Shown one piece after another: positions 8,317 to 16,540 of a stretch of 44,104 nucleotides of DNA. A program made the position numbers and the translations under genes. Positions within the stretch are counted from its first letter, which is position 1. Each line of letters starts with the position of its first letter. The notes below the pieces were generated by a model, which worked only from the letters and a program-made list of their open reading frames with translations, made no database searches and was not told where the DNA came from. Source of the stretch: a virus; IMG/VR virus record IMGVR_UViG_3300042934_000234, positions 1 through 44,104 of that record, one strand, 5' to 3'.

Positions 8317-9405
8317 ATGTTAATAGGTTTAATAGATGCCGACCTTATAGCAGGCAAACATAGAATACCGAACCTGGCACTAATGAAGATATCCTCCCAA
8401 CTAAAAAGGCGAGGGCGCGAGGTGGAACTGGTTACTGAATACAAAGACCTTGCTAGGTACACCAGGTTATATATCGCTAAGATTTTCACAGATACCCCGG
8501 TTCCGCGGGAAGTGCTTGATCTCCCCAATATTATCTATGGCGGTACAGGGTTCCTATATGATCAGGCTATACCTCTGCCATCTAACGTTGAACACCTTAC
8601 ACCAGACTATTCGCTATACGAATCCTGGGCAACCACCACAAAGATCAGTAAAACCACGAAAGAGCATTACCTCGACTTTTCTTATGGTTTTACCACGCGG
8701 TATTGTTTCCGAAAATGCCCGTGGTGCGTTAATAGGAACTATGACAGAGCGGTTATCCATAGTCCGGTATTTGAGTTTGTGGATCGTACCAAAAAGAAGA
8801 CATATTTGCTCGATGATAACCTCTTTGCGGCAGGAGGTGCCTGGCGACAGATTTTAGATGAGCTCGACGCTACCAAAATACCTTATCAGTACATTCAGGG
8901 TAATGACCTGAGGCTAATGACTCCAGAAATAGCAAAGCGACTCAGTGAGGCCAGATGGTTCGGTGATTTTATTTTCGCTTTCGATGACCCTAAGGACGAG
9001 CCGGAAATCCGAAAGAAGCTAAGCATATGGCGGGATCACTGCGGCAAGGATACGAAGTTGTACACCCTTTGCGCATATGAAAGCATAGGAGCCGATGACA
9101 TCGATAATCTGTTCTATCGGTTTAGTATTCTTGCCGAATACAACGCTGCACCTTATGTTATGCGCTTCGAGAACTACGCGCACAGTCTTAACCGAGGGAT
9201 GTACGTGGCCCTGGCTTCGTGGGCTAATCAACCACACATTTATCATAAGATGTCTTTTCGGGAATTCTGCGAAGCAAAAGCCAAACGGTACGGGGAAAAG
9301 GCCCCGCTCCGTTATGCCGAAGAGTTTGCAAAAAGGGAACCGAAGATAGCGCGGCGGTGGTTCGATTGGCGCTATGACTCTAAGGGAGAAAGGAGGAAGC
9401 TATGA
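8317..9405 (+). CDS. B12-type radical SAM enzyme, substrate unknown
   Basis: A 362-residue protein. The N-terminal 100 residues resemble the B12-binding-like domain of radical SAM proteins (IGLIDADLIAGK, PNLALMKIS, YGGTGFL, LTPDYSLYES). The radical SAM cluster motif C-x3-C-x2-C is intact at C130, C134 and C137, preceded by an aromatic YGFTTRY segment. Downstream LLDDNLFA and QGNDLRLMT resemble the barrel strands of the same family. Such enzymes use S-adenosylmethionine and a 4Fe-4S cluster to make a radical. Relatives are common in phages and mobile elements, but their substrates are unknown to me; nucleic-acid modification is one possibility. Its stop overlaps the next ATG. Confidence 0.8.
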   Translation: MLIGLIDADLIAGKHRIPNLALMKISSQLKRRGREVELVTEYKDLARYTRLYIAKIFTDTPVPREVLDLPNIIYGGTGFLYDQAIPLPSNVEHLTPDYSLYESWATTTKISKTTKEHYLDFSYGFTTRYCFRKCPWCVNRNYDRAVIHSPVFEFVDRTKKKTYLLDDNLFAAGGAWRQILDELDATKIPYQYIQGNDLRLMTPEIAKRLSEARWFGDFIFAFDDPKDEPEIRKKLSIWRDHCGKDTKLYTLCAYESIGADDIDNLFYRFSILAEYNAAPYVMRFENYAHSLNRGMYVALASWANQPHIYHKMSFREFCEAKAKRYGEKAPLRYAEEFAKREPKIARRWFDWRYDSKGERRKL

Positions 9406-11801
9406 ATTCCTCTACTGAAGTAGCTTCAACAATAAAACATAACGGTGAGCTGACCATCGCTGTGGGTAAGAGCCGATTCGAGAAAGAGTGGAAGAACCGG
9501 ACTATGTTCTGGTCTCAGCTGGTTGAGAAACTTACCCAGACCACCCGGACCCGGGAAACACTTGCTGAGTACGACACGATGACCAAGGTCGCGCAGGATG
9601 AGATCAAGGATGTCGGCGGGTTCGTAGGAGGAACGCTAAAGGGCGGTCGGCGTACAGTGCAGACCGCCGCCTGGCGCCAAGTAGTTACACTTGATGCGGA
9701 CTTCGCTAACGCCACCTTCTGGGATGACTTCACCCTTCTGAACGACTACGCCGCGCTGATCTACTCAACACACAAGCACAGACCGGCAAAGCCCCGCTAC
9801 CGCCTCTGCATACCCCTCAAGCGAGCGGTATCGCCGGATGAGTACCAAGCCCTGTCACGTAAGCTGGCAGAAGGTTTGGGGATGGATCTATTCGACGATA
9901 CAACCTACCAGGCGCACAGACTAATGTACTGGCCGTCTACGTCGAGCGATGCCGAATTCTACACTCGATTTCAGGATGGACCTTGGCTTGATCCTGACGC
10001 TGTACTGGCGCTCTACCCAGACTGGACAGATCAGTCGTTCTGGCCGGAGTCAAGCCGAACCAAACAGGCCCGGCAGAAGATGGCCGAGAAGCAAGGTGAT
10101 CCGACTGAGAAGCACGGGATCATCGGAACCTTTTGCCGTACCTACAGCATCACCGCGGCGATTGATACGTTCCTGGCGGATGTGTACACCGCCTGCGCCA
10201 TGGAAGGACGCTACACATATAGCCTCGGCACATCGAGCGGAGGTCTGGTTTTATATGAAGACAAATTCGCCTACTCGCATCACGGCACAGATCCGATCAG
10301 CAGTAAGCTAGTCAACGCCTTTGACCTAGTTCGCTTACATAAGTTTGGTGATCTTGATAACGATGTGGCACCCGGAACACCGACTGTAAAACTCCCGTCT
10401 TACATGGCCATGATCGATCTATGCCGAACCGATGACAACGTGAAACAGACCTTCGGCGAAGAGAAGCTGGCCGAGGCGCAGCACGACTTCGAAGGTGAAG
10501 AAGCTGACTGGCTAAAGAAACTCGAACTCAGTGTAAAGGGTGGTTATGAGTCAAACCCTTACAACGTCATCCTGATCCTAAAGAACGACCCGAACCTAGC
10601 CGGTAAATTCGCCCTCGATGAGTTTGCTCATCGAATTGTGCTCAAGGATAACCTGCCCTGGCGCGTAACCGATCAAGGGCGTTTCTGGCAAGATGGCGAT
10701 GACTCTGGTCTGCGTAACTACTGTAACCGTGTGTATGGCATCAAAGGAAATCAAATCATTGCTGATGCGCTGAACGAAGTCCTATATCTAAATTATTACC
10801 ACCCGGTGCGGGATTATCTGTCAGGGCTGTGGTGGGACGGGCAAGAGCGGATAGACAAGCTCCTAATCGACTACCTAGGCGCTGAAGATACTGAGTATGT
10901 ACGAACAGTCACACGTAAGATGTTAGTCGCGGCTGTGGCCCGTGTGACGAACCCAGGCGTTAAGTTTGACACCATGCTCGTATTAGTTGGTAAGCAGGGC
11001 GAGGGCAAAAGCTATCTGCTGAAGAAGCTGGGCGGTGACTGGTTCTCTGATTCGCTGACGACCGTCAACGGAAAAGAAGCGTACGAGCAGCTGCAGGGGT
11101 TTTGGATTTTAGAAATGGGCGAACTGTCGGCGTTAAAACGAGCCGAAGTCGAAGCCGTAAAACACTTCCTTTCTAAACAAGTGGATAACTTCCGTGTTGC
11201 TTACGGCCGCAACATATCAACATTCCCGCGCCAGTGTGTATTCTTTGGAAGTACCAACCGAGACGACTTCCTGAGAGATGCAACAGGCAACCGGCGATTC
11301 TGGCCGGTGAAAACTCGAGTGCAGCCGAACCAGAAAAGCGTCTTTACCGACTTGACTGAATACGAGATCGGCCAGATATGGGCAGAAGCATCTCAAGCGT
11401 GGCAAGCTGGCGAAGCTTTACACTTAGATCCTCGCTTGAACGAACAGGCTCTAGCGGCGCAGGAACGCCACATGGAAGAGTCGGACAAGTTCGGTCAAGT
11501 GCAGGAATACCTCGAGAGAAAACTGCCGGCAGACTGGGAGCAACGAGATCTTGGGCAACGTAAGCAATTCCTCTACAGCGACTTCGGCGAAGAGCCGGAG
11601 GGAACCGTAGAAAGAACCCGGGTGTGTGCTTTAGAAATCTGGGTTGAGTGCCTGAACGGCGATACAAAGACGTTCAACGCGCTGCAATCCCGAGAAATAA
11701 AGGACATTATGTATCGGATGCCGGGGTGGGAACTGTACGATGGTAAACTCCGTTTCGGTAAAATATATGGACTCCAAAGGTGCTATATAAAGAAGTTTTA
11801 G
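9402..11801 (+). CDS. VapE-family primase-helicase
   Basis: A 799-residue replication protein starting at ATG 9402 behind AAAGGAGG (9387-9396), overlapping the previous gene by 4 bases. The N-terminal third has primase-like features (VVTLDADFAN near residue 90, then a region containing HKHRPAKPRYRL), consistent with an archaeo-eukaryotic primase domain. The C-terminal part is a virulence-associated E type SF3-like ATPase: Walker A GKQGEGKS at 530-537, a Walker B region FWILEMGEL, and RRFWPV near residue 633 as a sensor/arginine region. It should prime and unwind phage DNA. The iteron segment immediately downstream is a plausible binding target for its initiation step. Confidence 0.85.
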   Translation: MNSSTEVASTIKHNGELTIAVGKSRFEKEWKNRTMFWSQLVEKLTQTTRTRETLAEYDTMTKVAQDEIKDVGGFVGGTLKGGRRTVQTAAWRQVVTLDADFANATFWDDFTLLNDYAALIYSTHKHRPAKPRYRLCIPLKRAVSPDEYQALSRKLAEGLGMDLFDDTTYQAHRLMYWPSTSSDAEFYTRFQDGPWLDPDAVLALYPDWTDQSFWPESSRTKQARQKMAEKQGDPTEKHGIIGTFCRTYSITAAIDTFLADVYTACAMEGRYTYSLGTSSGGLVLYEDKFAYSHHGTDPISSKLVNAFDLVRLHKFGDLDNDVAPGTPTVKLPSYMAMIDLCRTDDNVKQTFGEEKLAEAQHDFEGEEADWLKKLELSVKGGYESNPYNVILILKNDPNLAGKFALDEFAHRIVLKDNLPWRVTDQGRFWQDGDDSGLRNYCNRVYGIKGNQIIADALNEVLYLNYYHPVRDYLSGLWWDGQERIDKLLIDYLGAEDTEYVRTVTRKMLVAAVARVTNPGVKFDTMLVLVGKQGEGKSYLLKKLGGDWFSDSLTTVNGKEAYEQLQGFWILEMGELSALKRAEVEAVKHFLSKQVDNFRVAYGRNISTFPRQCVFFGSTNRDDFLRDATGNRRFWPVKTRVQPNQKSVFTDLTEYEIGQIWAEASQAWQAGEALHLDPRLNEQALAAQERHMEESDKFGQVQEYLERKLPADWEQRDLGQRKQFLYSDFGEEPEGTVERTRVCALEIWVECLNGDTKTFNALQSREIKDIMYRMPGWELYDGKLRFGKIYGLQRCYIKKF

Positions 11802-12093
11802 TGTTACCAGCAGTGTTACCAGTGTTACCAGTACAAATTAGTCGGAATTAAAAACAAAAAAAGCTAGGTGTTACCAGTGTTACCAGTAGGGAGGGTACTG
11901 GTAACACCACCGGTAACACTTAAAAGCCAGAAACTGCAAGGGTTTACGGGGCGCTGTTACCAGTGTTACCAGTAAATCACTAATAGAATAATAATATAAA
12001 GAATATAGAGCGTGAAGGCGTATATACACACTATAAACGCTATAATGCGTATACATATACGCGCGCGAAGGGAACTGGTAACACTGGTAACAC
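11801..12093 (+). repeat. iteron cluster, candidate phage replication origin
   Basis: Non-coding segment with eleven copies of GTGTTACCAG or its complement CTGGTAACAC. Forward copies: 11801-11810, 11813-11822, 11822-11831, 11868-11877, 11877-11886, 11954-11963 (one mismatch), 11963-11972. Reverse copies: 11898-11907, 11910-11919 (one mismatch), 12075-12084, 12084-12093. Copies are often tandem with a 9-bp step. The last forward pair and last reverse pair form inverted arms around an AT-rich core (about 11973-12060) that contains the palindrome at 12047-12062. Iterons beside an AT-rich unwinding region next to an initiator-type gene is the classic layout of an origin; that function is inferred. 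Confidence 0.75.
12047..12062 (+). repeat. 16-bp palindrome in the AT-rich core
   Basis: GCGTATA and TATACGC arms separated by two bases, inside the AT-rich part of the iteron segment. A related GCGTATATA lies at 12018. It may be an unwinding or protein-binding element. Confidence 0.55.
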
Positions 12094-12116
12094 CTCTAAA
12101 ATAGGAGGCGTTTTTG

Positions 12117-12407
12117 ATGCAAGATAGAGAGCGAGAAAGTGCGATCGAAAATTACTTAAATAGACGAGTGGCAGCCCGAGGTGGGCGAGCATGTAAATTT
12201 GTTTCACCGGGACTAAGCGGTGTGCCTGATCGGATAGTGCTGGCCGCAGGGGCTAGGATTGTATTCGTCGAGCTGAAGCGCCTGGGCGAAGAATTAAGAC
12301 CTTTGCAGAAGAAACGCAAACGGGATTTAGAGGCGCTAGGTTTCAAGGTGTACTGCTTAGATTCCCGGCCGGCGGTCGATGCGTTCATTCGAGAGGTGTT
12401 CCCGTGA
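12117..12407 (+). CDS. VRR-NUC domain nuclease
   Basis: ATG 12117 is preferred over TTG 12114 because AGGAGG (12103-12108) lies 8 bases before it; product 96 residues. The stand-alone VRR-NUC fold of the PD-(D/E)XK superfamily is clear: E11 in the first helix, VPD at D38, VELK with E52 and K54, and a following KKRKRDLEALGFKVYCLDS segment. Phage VRR-NUC proteins act on branched or flap DNA, and this gene commonly pairs with a SNF2-like helicase, as here (overlap of 4 bases with the next gene). It is the first gene after the putative origin. Confidence 0.9.
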   Translation: MQDRERESAIENYLNRRVAARGGRACKFVSPGLSGVPDRIVLAAGARIVFVELKRLGEELRPLQKKRKRDLEALGFKVYCLDSRPAVDAFIREVFP

Positions 12408-13774
12408 AGTACCAACCGCACGTTTACCAGGACCACATCACACAGCAGATCATCGAGCAGATGGCAGTAGGTGCATTCCTTGATATGGGCCTTGGCAAAA
12501 GCATAAGCACCCTGACAGCCGTTACAGAGCTGATGCATAACTACTTCGATGTAGCCAAGGTGCTGGTGATAGCGCCGTTACGAGTGGCCAAGTACACCTG
12601 GGCGGAAGAGATAGCGAAGTGGGATCACACTAAGTATCTGAAGCTGGCCAAAGTCCTGGGGCCGGAGAAAGTAAGACTCGCGGCGCTAAACTCCCAAGCT
12701 GATATCTACGTGATAAACAGGGAAAACGTCGTTTGGCTGGTTGATCATTACGGTAAGGATTGGCCGTTCGATATGGTGGTGATCGATGAGAGCTCCAGTT
12801 TCAAGAGTCACCAGGCGCAGCGGTTCAAAGCACTCCGCAAAGTGCGACCCTTGATAAAGCGGATTGTAGAATTGACGGGTACACCGGCGCCAAACAATCT
12901 GCTGGACCTCTGGCCGCAGATATATCTCTTGGATAGGGGCGAACGATTAGGTAAAACGATCACAGGCTTCAGGGAGCGATACTTCGAGCCGGATCAGCGA
13001 GACGGACATACAATCTTTTCGTGGCGTTTGAAGGATGGAGCCGACAAAGCGATATACAAAAAGATTGAAGATATCTGCGTGAGTATGAAAGCAGCGGACT
13101 GGCTGAAGATGCCAGAAAAGATCAGCAATATCGTAAAGGTTCCACTATCTGATACCGTCCGGATTTTGTACAAGCAGCTGGAGCGGGAATTGCTGATTCC
13201 TTACACCGAGGGTGATGTGGTAGCCAACACAGCAGCCGTATTATCGAATAAGCTACTACAATTAGCGAATGGTGCTGTCTACGATGAGAACAAAGCAATC
13301 CGAATAATCCACAACGAAAAGCTAGATGCCTTAGATGACATCATCGAATCGGCAAACGGAAACCCCGCGTTGGTGTTCTACTGGTACAAGCACGACTACG
13401 ATCGGCTGAAAGAAAGGTTCCCGGCAGCCCGGAGCCTGGACAACCCGCAGGATATCGAGGACTGGAACAAGGGTAAGATCCCGCTACTGTTAGCCCATCC
13501 GGCTTCTGCCGGTCACGGATTGAACCTACAGGCAGGGGGAAATACGATCGTGTGGTTTGGGTTAACCTGGAGCCTGGAGTTGTACGAGCAAGCGAATGCA
13601 AGGCTGTACAGACAAGGGCAAAAGAACGGCGTAATCGTGCATCATCTAGTGGCAGAGGGTACCGTTGATGAAGATGTGATGCGAGCCCTAGAGGGTAAGG
13701 CAGTAGGACAGGATGCTTTGATGCAAGCGGTAAAGGCGAGGATTAAAGAGATACAGGAGGGAAAACGTGAATAA
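12404..13774 (+). CDS. SNF2-like DEAD/DEAH-box helicase
   Basis: A 456-residue superfamily 2 translocase from GTG 12404. Motif I is DMGLGKS (K32), motif II is IDESSSF (D128, E129), motif III LTGTPAPN, motif V HPASAGHGLNLQ and motif VI ARLYRQGQ. This compact SNF2-type helicase is standard in Firmicutes phage replication modules, where it accompanies VRR-NUC and probably remodels forks or recombination intermediates. It overlaps both neighbours by a few bases, so the three genes VRR-NUC, helicase and late activator are coupled. Confidence 0.9.
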   Translation: MKYQPHVYQDHITQQIIEQMAVGAFLDMGLGKSISTLTAVTELMHNYFDVAKVLVIAPLRVAKYTWAEEIAKWDHTKYLKLAKVLGPEKVRLAALNSQADIYVINRENVVWLVDHYGKDWPFDMVVIDESSSFKSHQAQRFKALRKVRPLIKRIVELTGTPAPNNLLDLWPQIYLLDRGERLGKTITGFRERYFEPDQRDGHTIFSWRLKDGADKAIYKKIEDICVSMKAADWLKMPEKISNIVKVPLSDTVRILYKQLERELLIPYTEGDVVANTAAVLSNKLLQLANGAVYDENKAIRIIHNEKLDALDDIIESANGNPALVFYWYKHDYDRLKERFPAARSLDNPQDIEDWNKGKIPLLLAHPASAGHGLNLQAGGNTIVWFGLTWSLELYEQANARLYRQGQKNGVIVHHLVAEGTVDEDVMRALEGKAVGQDALMQAVKARIKEIQEGKRE

Positions 13775-14294
13775 AGATCAGATGATTGAATTAGCATCCA
13801 GAACAGCTGTTGAAACGGCACTGGAATTCATAGATAAAAAGAATAAAGAAGCTATCAAATCTAGGAATGATAAGCGATTGCATAACACGCGACTACTGCT
13901 GAGAAATTATAACCTGCTAAAAAGCCACTGCCAAAAGTCAGTATACAAATTGAGCCAGGCCGTCGAAGGAATTAATGCGATAGATATCCTAGACGCCTTG
14001 CACAAATTGCAAGACGATAAGTATATTGAGTCGATCAAGAGCAGCGTAATTCGAACACATGTCGTGTTAACGCACGTAGAAGAAATGCTGGATCTTTACG
14101 GAATCTATTGCGAAAGATCGCCTAAACCTGAGGATCAGCGCAAGTGCAGAGTAATCAAAGCCTTCTATGTCGATAGTATCAAGATGTCAGTGATAGCTGA
14201 CCAAGAAGGCGTTGATGAAAGGACTTTAGCCGTCCGACAATGGGCGGCTAAATCGTTTTCAAGCAGGAAACGGCTGAATCCTTTGTCGAATTAA
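13767..14294 (+). CDS. ArpU/RinA-like late transcription activator
   Basis: A 175-residue protein from GTG 13767 behind GGAGGG (13756-13761). The layout fits ArpU/RinA-type phage regulators: a helical N-terminus, a central RNYNLLKSHC segment and a C-terminal helix-turn-helix resembling sigma-70 region 4 (VIKAFYVDSIKMSVIADQ, then DERTLAVRQWAA). These proteins sit at the end of the early operon and switch on the packaging and structural genes, which is exactly its position here. The family match is by pattern, so the regulatory role is inferred. Confidence 0.7.
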   Translation: MNKDQMIELASRTAVETALEFIDKKNKEAIKSRNDKRLHNTRLLLRNYNLLKSHCQKSVYKLSQAVEGINAIDILDALHKLQDDKYIESIKSSVIRTHVVLTHVEEMLDLYGIYCERSPKPEDQRKCRVIKAFYVDSIKMSVIADQEGVDERTLAVRQWAAKSFSSRKRLNPLSN

Positions 14295-14315
14295 TTGGTA
14301 AAGGATGGTGATTGT

Positions 14316-14669
14316 ATGAATCTATGTTTAAGCGATAAGGTTTTAATAGCCGTATATCTAGCAAGACGGTGGAAACCTAACACACCGTTAGCGGATATAC
14401 TTACTGATGAATGCGTTGGATCTGAATTCCACGAAATAGTAACTGAACTTAAAAGGCTTACTGTGCAAGGGTATCTAATACCAATAAGAAAAGGTGGACC
14501 ATTTAATCAAATCGTTACCGCAGCGGGAATTGAACGGGCCGAGAAACTGCTTGATATAAAGCAGGATGATTCAGAAGAAAAACAGAAACAATCAGCCTTA
14601 GATACAGTTGTTAAGTATTGGTCCATCTTTGCGGATACTGTAAGGGCTATATACGAGACAAGCAAATAA
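14316..14669 (+). CDS. hypothetical protein, possible winged helix
   Basis: Start ATG 14316 is favoured by AAAGGA at 14301-14306; product 117 residues. Residues 1-60 (SDKVLIAVYLARRW, ECVGSEFHEIVTELKRLTVQGYL) look like a winged-helix fold similar in layout to small phage regulators, followed by a charged linker (DDSEEKQKQS) and an amphipathic helix. It lies 21 bases after the activator gene and just ahead of a terminator, so it closes the early operon. No firm family. Confidence 0.55.
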   Translation: MNLCLSDKVLIAVYLARRWKPNTPLADILTDECVGSEFHEIVTELKRLTVQGYLIPIRKGGPFNQIVTAAGIERAEKLLDIKQDDSEEKQKQSALDTVVKYWSIFADTVRAIYETSK

Positions 14670-14679
14670 ATACTTATGT

Positions 14680-14706
14680 AAGCGCCTTTATCCGGGGCGC
14701 TTTTCT
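14680..14706 (+). terminator. terminator closing the early operon
   Basis: AAGCGCC (14680-14686) pairs with GGCGCTT (14696-14702), loop of nine bases, followed by a T-rich run. A clean rho-independent pattern at the boundary between early and packaging genes. Confidence 0.75.
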
Positions 14707-14732
14707 TGTGCCCATTTTCAGGAGGTGACAGC

Positions 14733-14936
14733 ATGGTTTACTGTAACAACGAGAAATGCACGCACTACGAGGATAACCAGACCTGCAACGCAGTCGATGT
14801 GTTCTACGTTGACCGTGTCTGTGCCACGTTCCGGCGCAAACCACGCGAAACGAATTACAGTCAGATGATGCAGGCTGATTCGTATCGCAGGGTTAATGGG
14901 GCTGTTAAGGCGAGGAATGGGGTTGTGTTGAAGTAG
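14733..14936 (+). CDS. small Cys-containing protein, DUF1540-like
   Basis: ATG 14733 follows AGGAGGTGA (14721-14729), giving 67 residues. The N-terminal half has the spaced cysteines C4, C9, C18, C29 (YCNNEKCTHYEDNQTC), similar to DUF1540-type metal-binding modules, followed by a basic segment. It is the first gene of the packaging block, upstream of the small terminase. Role unknown. Confidence 0.65.
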   Translation: MVYCNNEKCTHYEDNQTCNAVDVFYVDRVCATFRRKPRETNYSQMMQADSYRRVNGAVKARNGVVLK

Positions 14937-14970
14937 TTTCCGGATTATTCGGGAGGTGGTGATGGTGTAA

Positions 14971-15741
14971 ATGGACTGGAAATCTATTCGCAAAGAGTTT
15001 GAGACAACCGGCATTAGCCTGATTGATCTTGCCGATAAATATAACATCAAGTATCCAACTGCCAAAAGTCGCAAGCAGCGTGAAGGATGGGTAAAAACCG
15101 CATCTGCATCTAAACAAAAAGACGCATCCAAAAACAGGATGCATCGCGAAATAATAAAATCGATTCAAGAGGCAGATTTAACCGAAAAGCAACGATTATT
15201 CTGTCTCTACTTTACACAAAATCCAGTTGGTACGACTGCATATATGAAGGCCTATAACTGCAGTTATAATGCTGCTAGTGTTGAAAGCTGCAGACTGCTT
15301 GCAAATCCTAAGATAAGGGAAGAAATTGAGCATCTTAAACAACTTAAGTATCAAGCAATTCTATTGAGTCCTGACGATATCGTTGAGCGATATATGAGAA
15401 TAGCCTTTTCCGATATGTCTGATGTGGCGGAATGGGGAACCGCAGACGAGCCTGTTTGTGATCCTTCGACTGGAAAACCGGTTATGTTAAGCGACGGCGC
15501 AATTGCAACGACTAAGCGAAATTATTTACACTTCAAGGATCATAAACAGATTGACGGCGCTGTTGTCAGTGAGGTAAAGCTTGGCAGAAGCGGCATGTCA
15601 GTAAAACGAAGTGACAGTATGAAAGCTCTTGACTGGCTAACTAATTACTTCAACATGAATCCGATGAACAAGCATAAAGTCGCTTATGATAATGCTGTGC
15701 TGGCATTAAGGGAACGTGAATTGAAGATCAAGGAGTTTTGA
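14971..15741 (+). CDS. terS: terminase small subunit
   Basis: A 256-residue terminase small subunit of the Terminase_2 type. The N-terminus (residues 1-40) is a helix-turn-helix with LADKYNIKYPTAKSRK and a Trp in EGWVK. The central domain contains LTEKQRLFCLYF, TAYMKAYNCSYNAASVESC and LLANPKIREEI, the family signature. It recognises the phage packaging site and feeds DNA to the large subunit. It ends one base before the HNH gene. A second, P27-like small subunit lies further on, so which one acts in packaging is open. Confidence 0.85.
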   Translation: MDWKSIRKEFETTGISLIDLADKYNIKYPTAKSRKQREGWVKTASASKQKDASKNRMHREIIKSIQEADLTEKQRLFCLYFTQNPVGTTAYMKAYNCSYNAASVESCRLLANPKIREEIEHLKQLKYQAILLSPDDIVERYMRIAFSDMSDVAEWGTADEPVCDPSTGKPVMLSDGAIATTKRNYLHFKDHKQIDGAVVSEVKLGRSGMSVKRSDSMKALDWLTNYFNMNPMNKHKVAYDNAVLALRERELKIKEF

Positions 15742-15742
15742 T

Positions 15743-16411
15743 ATGGCTCAATCATTTGCCAAACAGCTATATGCGTCCAAAGCGTGGATTGATCTACGTC
15801 TAAATCTTATCATTGAGCGCGGGCCTAAGTGTCAGAAATGCAACGAATATATCTTTGATACGTCAAGGCTTATCGGTCATCACACCATAAAGCTGACGCC
15901 GCATAATGTTAATGATCCTAACGTGGCGTTGAATTCAAAACTGGTTGAGCTAATTTGTCATGACTGCCATAACAAAGAACATCACCATTTCAACGGTAGC
16001 AAAAGTCGTAATGTCTATCTGGTTTATGGTGCGCCATGCAGCGGTAAGGTCGCAATGGTTAATCATCTCGCTGAGCGAGGTGACATGATACTCGACATGG
16101 ACAGATTGTTTGAGAGCATAAGCTGGCAGCCACTATATGATAAGCCGGACAATCTAAGATTCAACGTCTTTGCGTTGCGGGACAAGATGATTGATATGAT
16201 TAAAACTCGCTTCGGTCAGTGGCACGATGCTTTTGTCATCGGCGGTTATCCGATGAAGGCAGAGCGTGATCGATTGGCTACGGAGCTAGGGGCCGAACTG
16301 ATCTACTGTGAGCGCACCAGAGATCAATGCTATGCGGCAATGCATGCAAGGCAGATGCCTGAGTCGTATCGCAAGTTTATTGACAAATGGTTTGCGGATT
16401 ATACGGTATGA
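15743..16411 (+). CDS. HNH endonuclease fused to a P-loop kinase-like domain
   Basis: A 222-residue two-domain protein. Residues 1-85 are an HNH nuclease with zinc ligands C30-x2-C33 and C72-x2-C75, active-site HH at 46-47 and a basic NKEHHH segment. Residues 90-222 begin with a P-loop GAPCSGK (G96 to K102), followed by LDMDRL as a Walker-B-like strand and FVIGGYP, resembling small AAA_33/polynucleotide-kinase-like enzymes. The residue after Lys is Val (103) rather than Ser or Thr, so nucleotide binding may be altered. HNH proteins beside terminase genes assist DNA cleavage in cos-type phages. The fusion is unusual. Confidence 0.8.
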   Translation: MAQSFAKQLYASKAWIDLRLNLIIERGPKCQKCNEYIFDTSRLIGHHTIKLTPHNVNDPNVALNSKLVELICHDCHNKEHHHFNGSKSRNVYLVYGAPCSGKVAMVNHLAERGDMILDMDRLFESISWQPLYDKPDNLRFNVFALRDKMIDMIKTRFGQWHDAFVIGGYPMKAERDRLATELGAELIYCERTRDQCYAAMHARQMPESYRKFIDKWFADYTV

Positions 16412-16444
16412 CAGCTACCAACCCCCCCCCGGGTAGCTGTTTTT
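16411..16444 (+). terminator. terminator after the HNH gene
   Basis: ACAGCTACC (16411-16419) pairs with GGTAGCTGT (16432-16440), with a loop holding nine consecutive C residues and a following T run. It overlaps the stop codon. Strong rho-independent signature. Confidence 0.85.
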
Positions 16445-16455
16445 GATTGTTTTAT

Positions 16456-16478
16456 ACCGGACCGGGGAGGTCACCTCA
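16456..16478. other. GC-rich palindromic segment, possible cos site
   Basis: Between the HNH gene and the second terminase gene lies CCGGACCGG followed by the 11-base inverted repeat GAGGTCACCTC (16467-16477). GC-rich symmetrical sequence beside HNH and terminase genes is where cohesive-end sites are found in many siphoviruses. The assignment is a positional guess. Confidence 0.3.
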
Positions 16479-16540
16479 GAAACACACACACCAAAAAATT
16501 GACTTTTCCATGGACGTTTTTAGAAACGAATTAAGGTCTG

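Noticed and set aside
12001-12070. CRISPR-like appearance of the repeated region
   Set aside because: Repeats are 10 bp, in both orientations and with irregular spacing, so not a CRISPR array.
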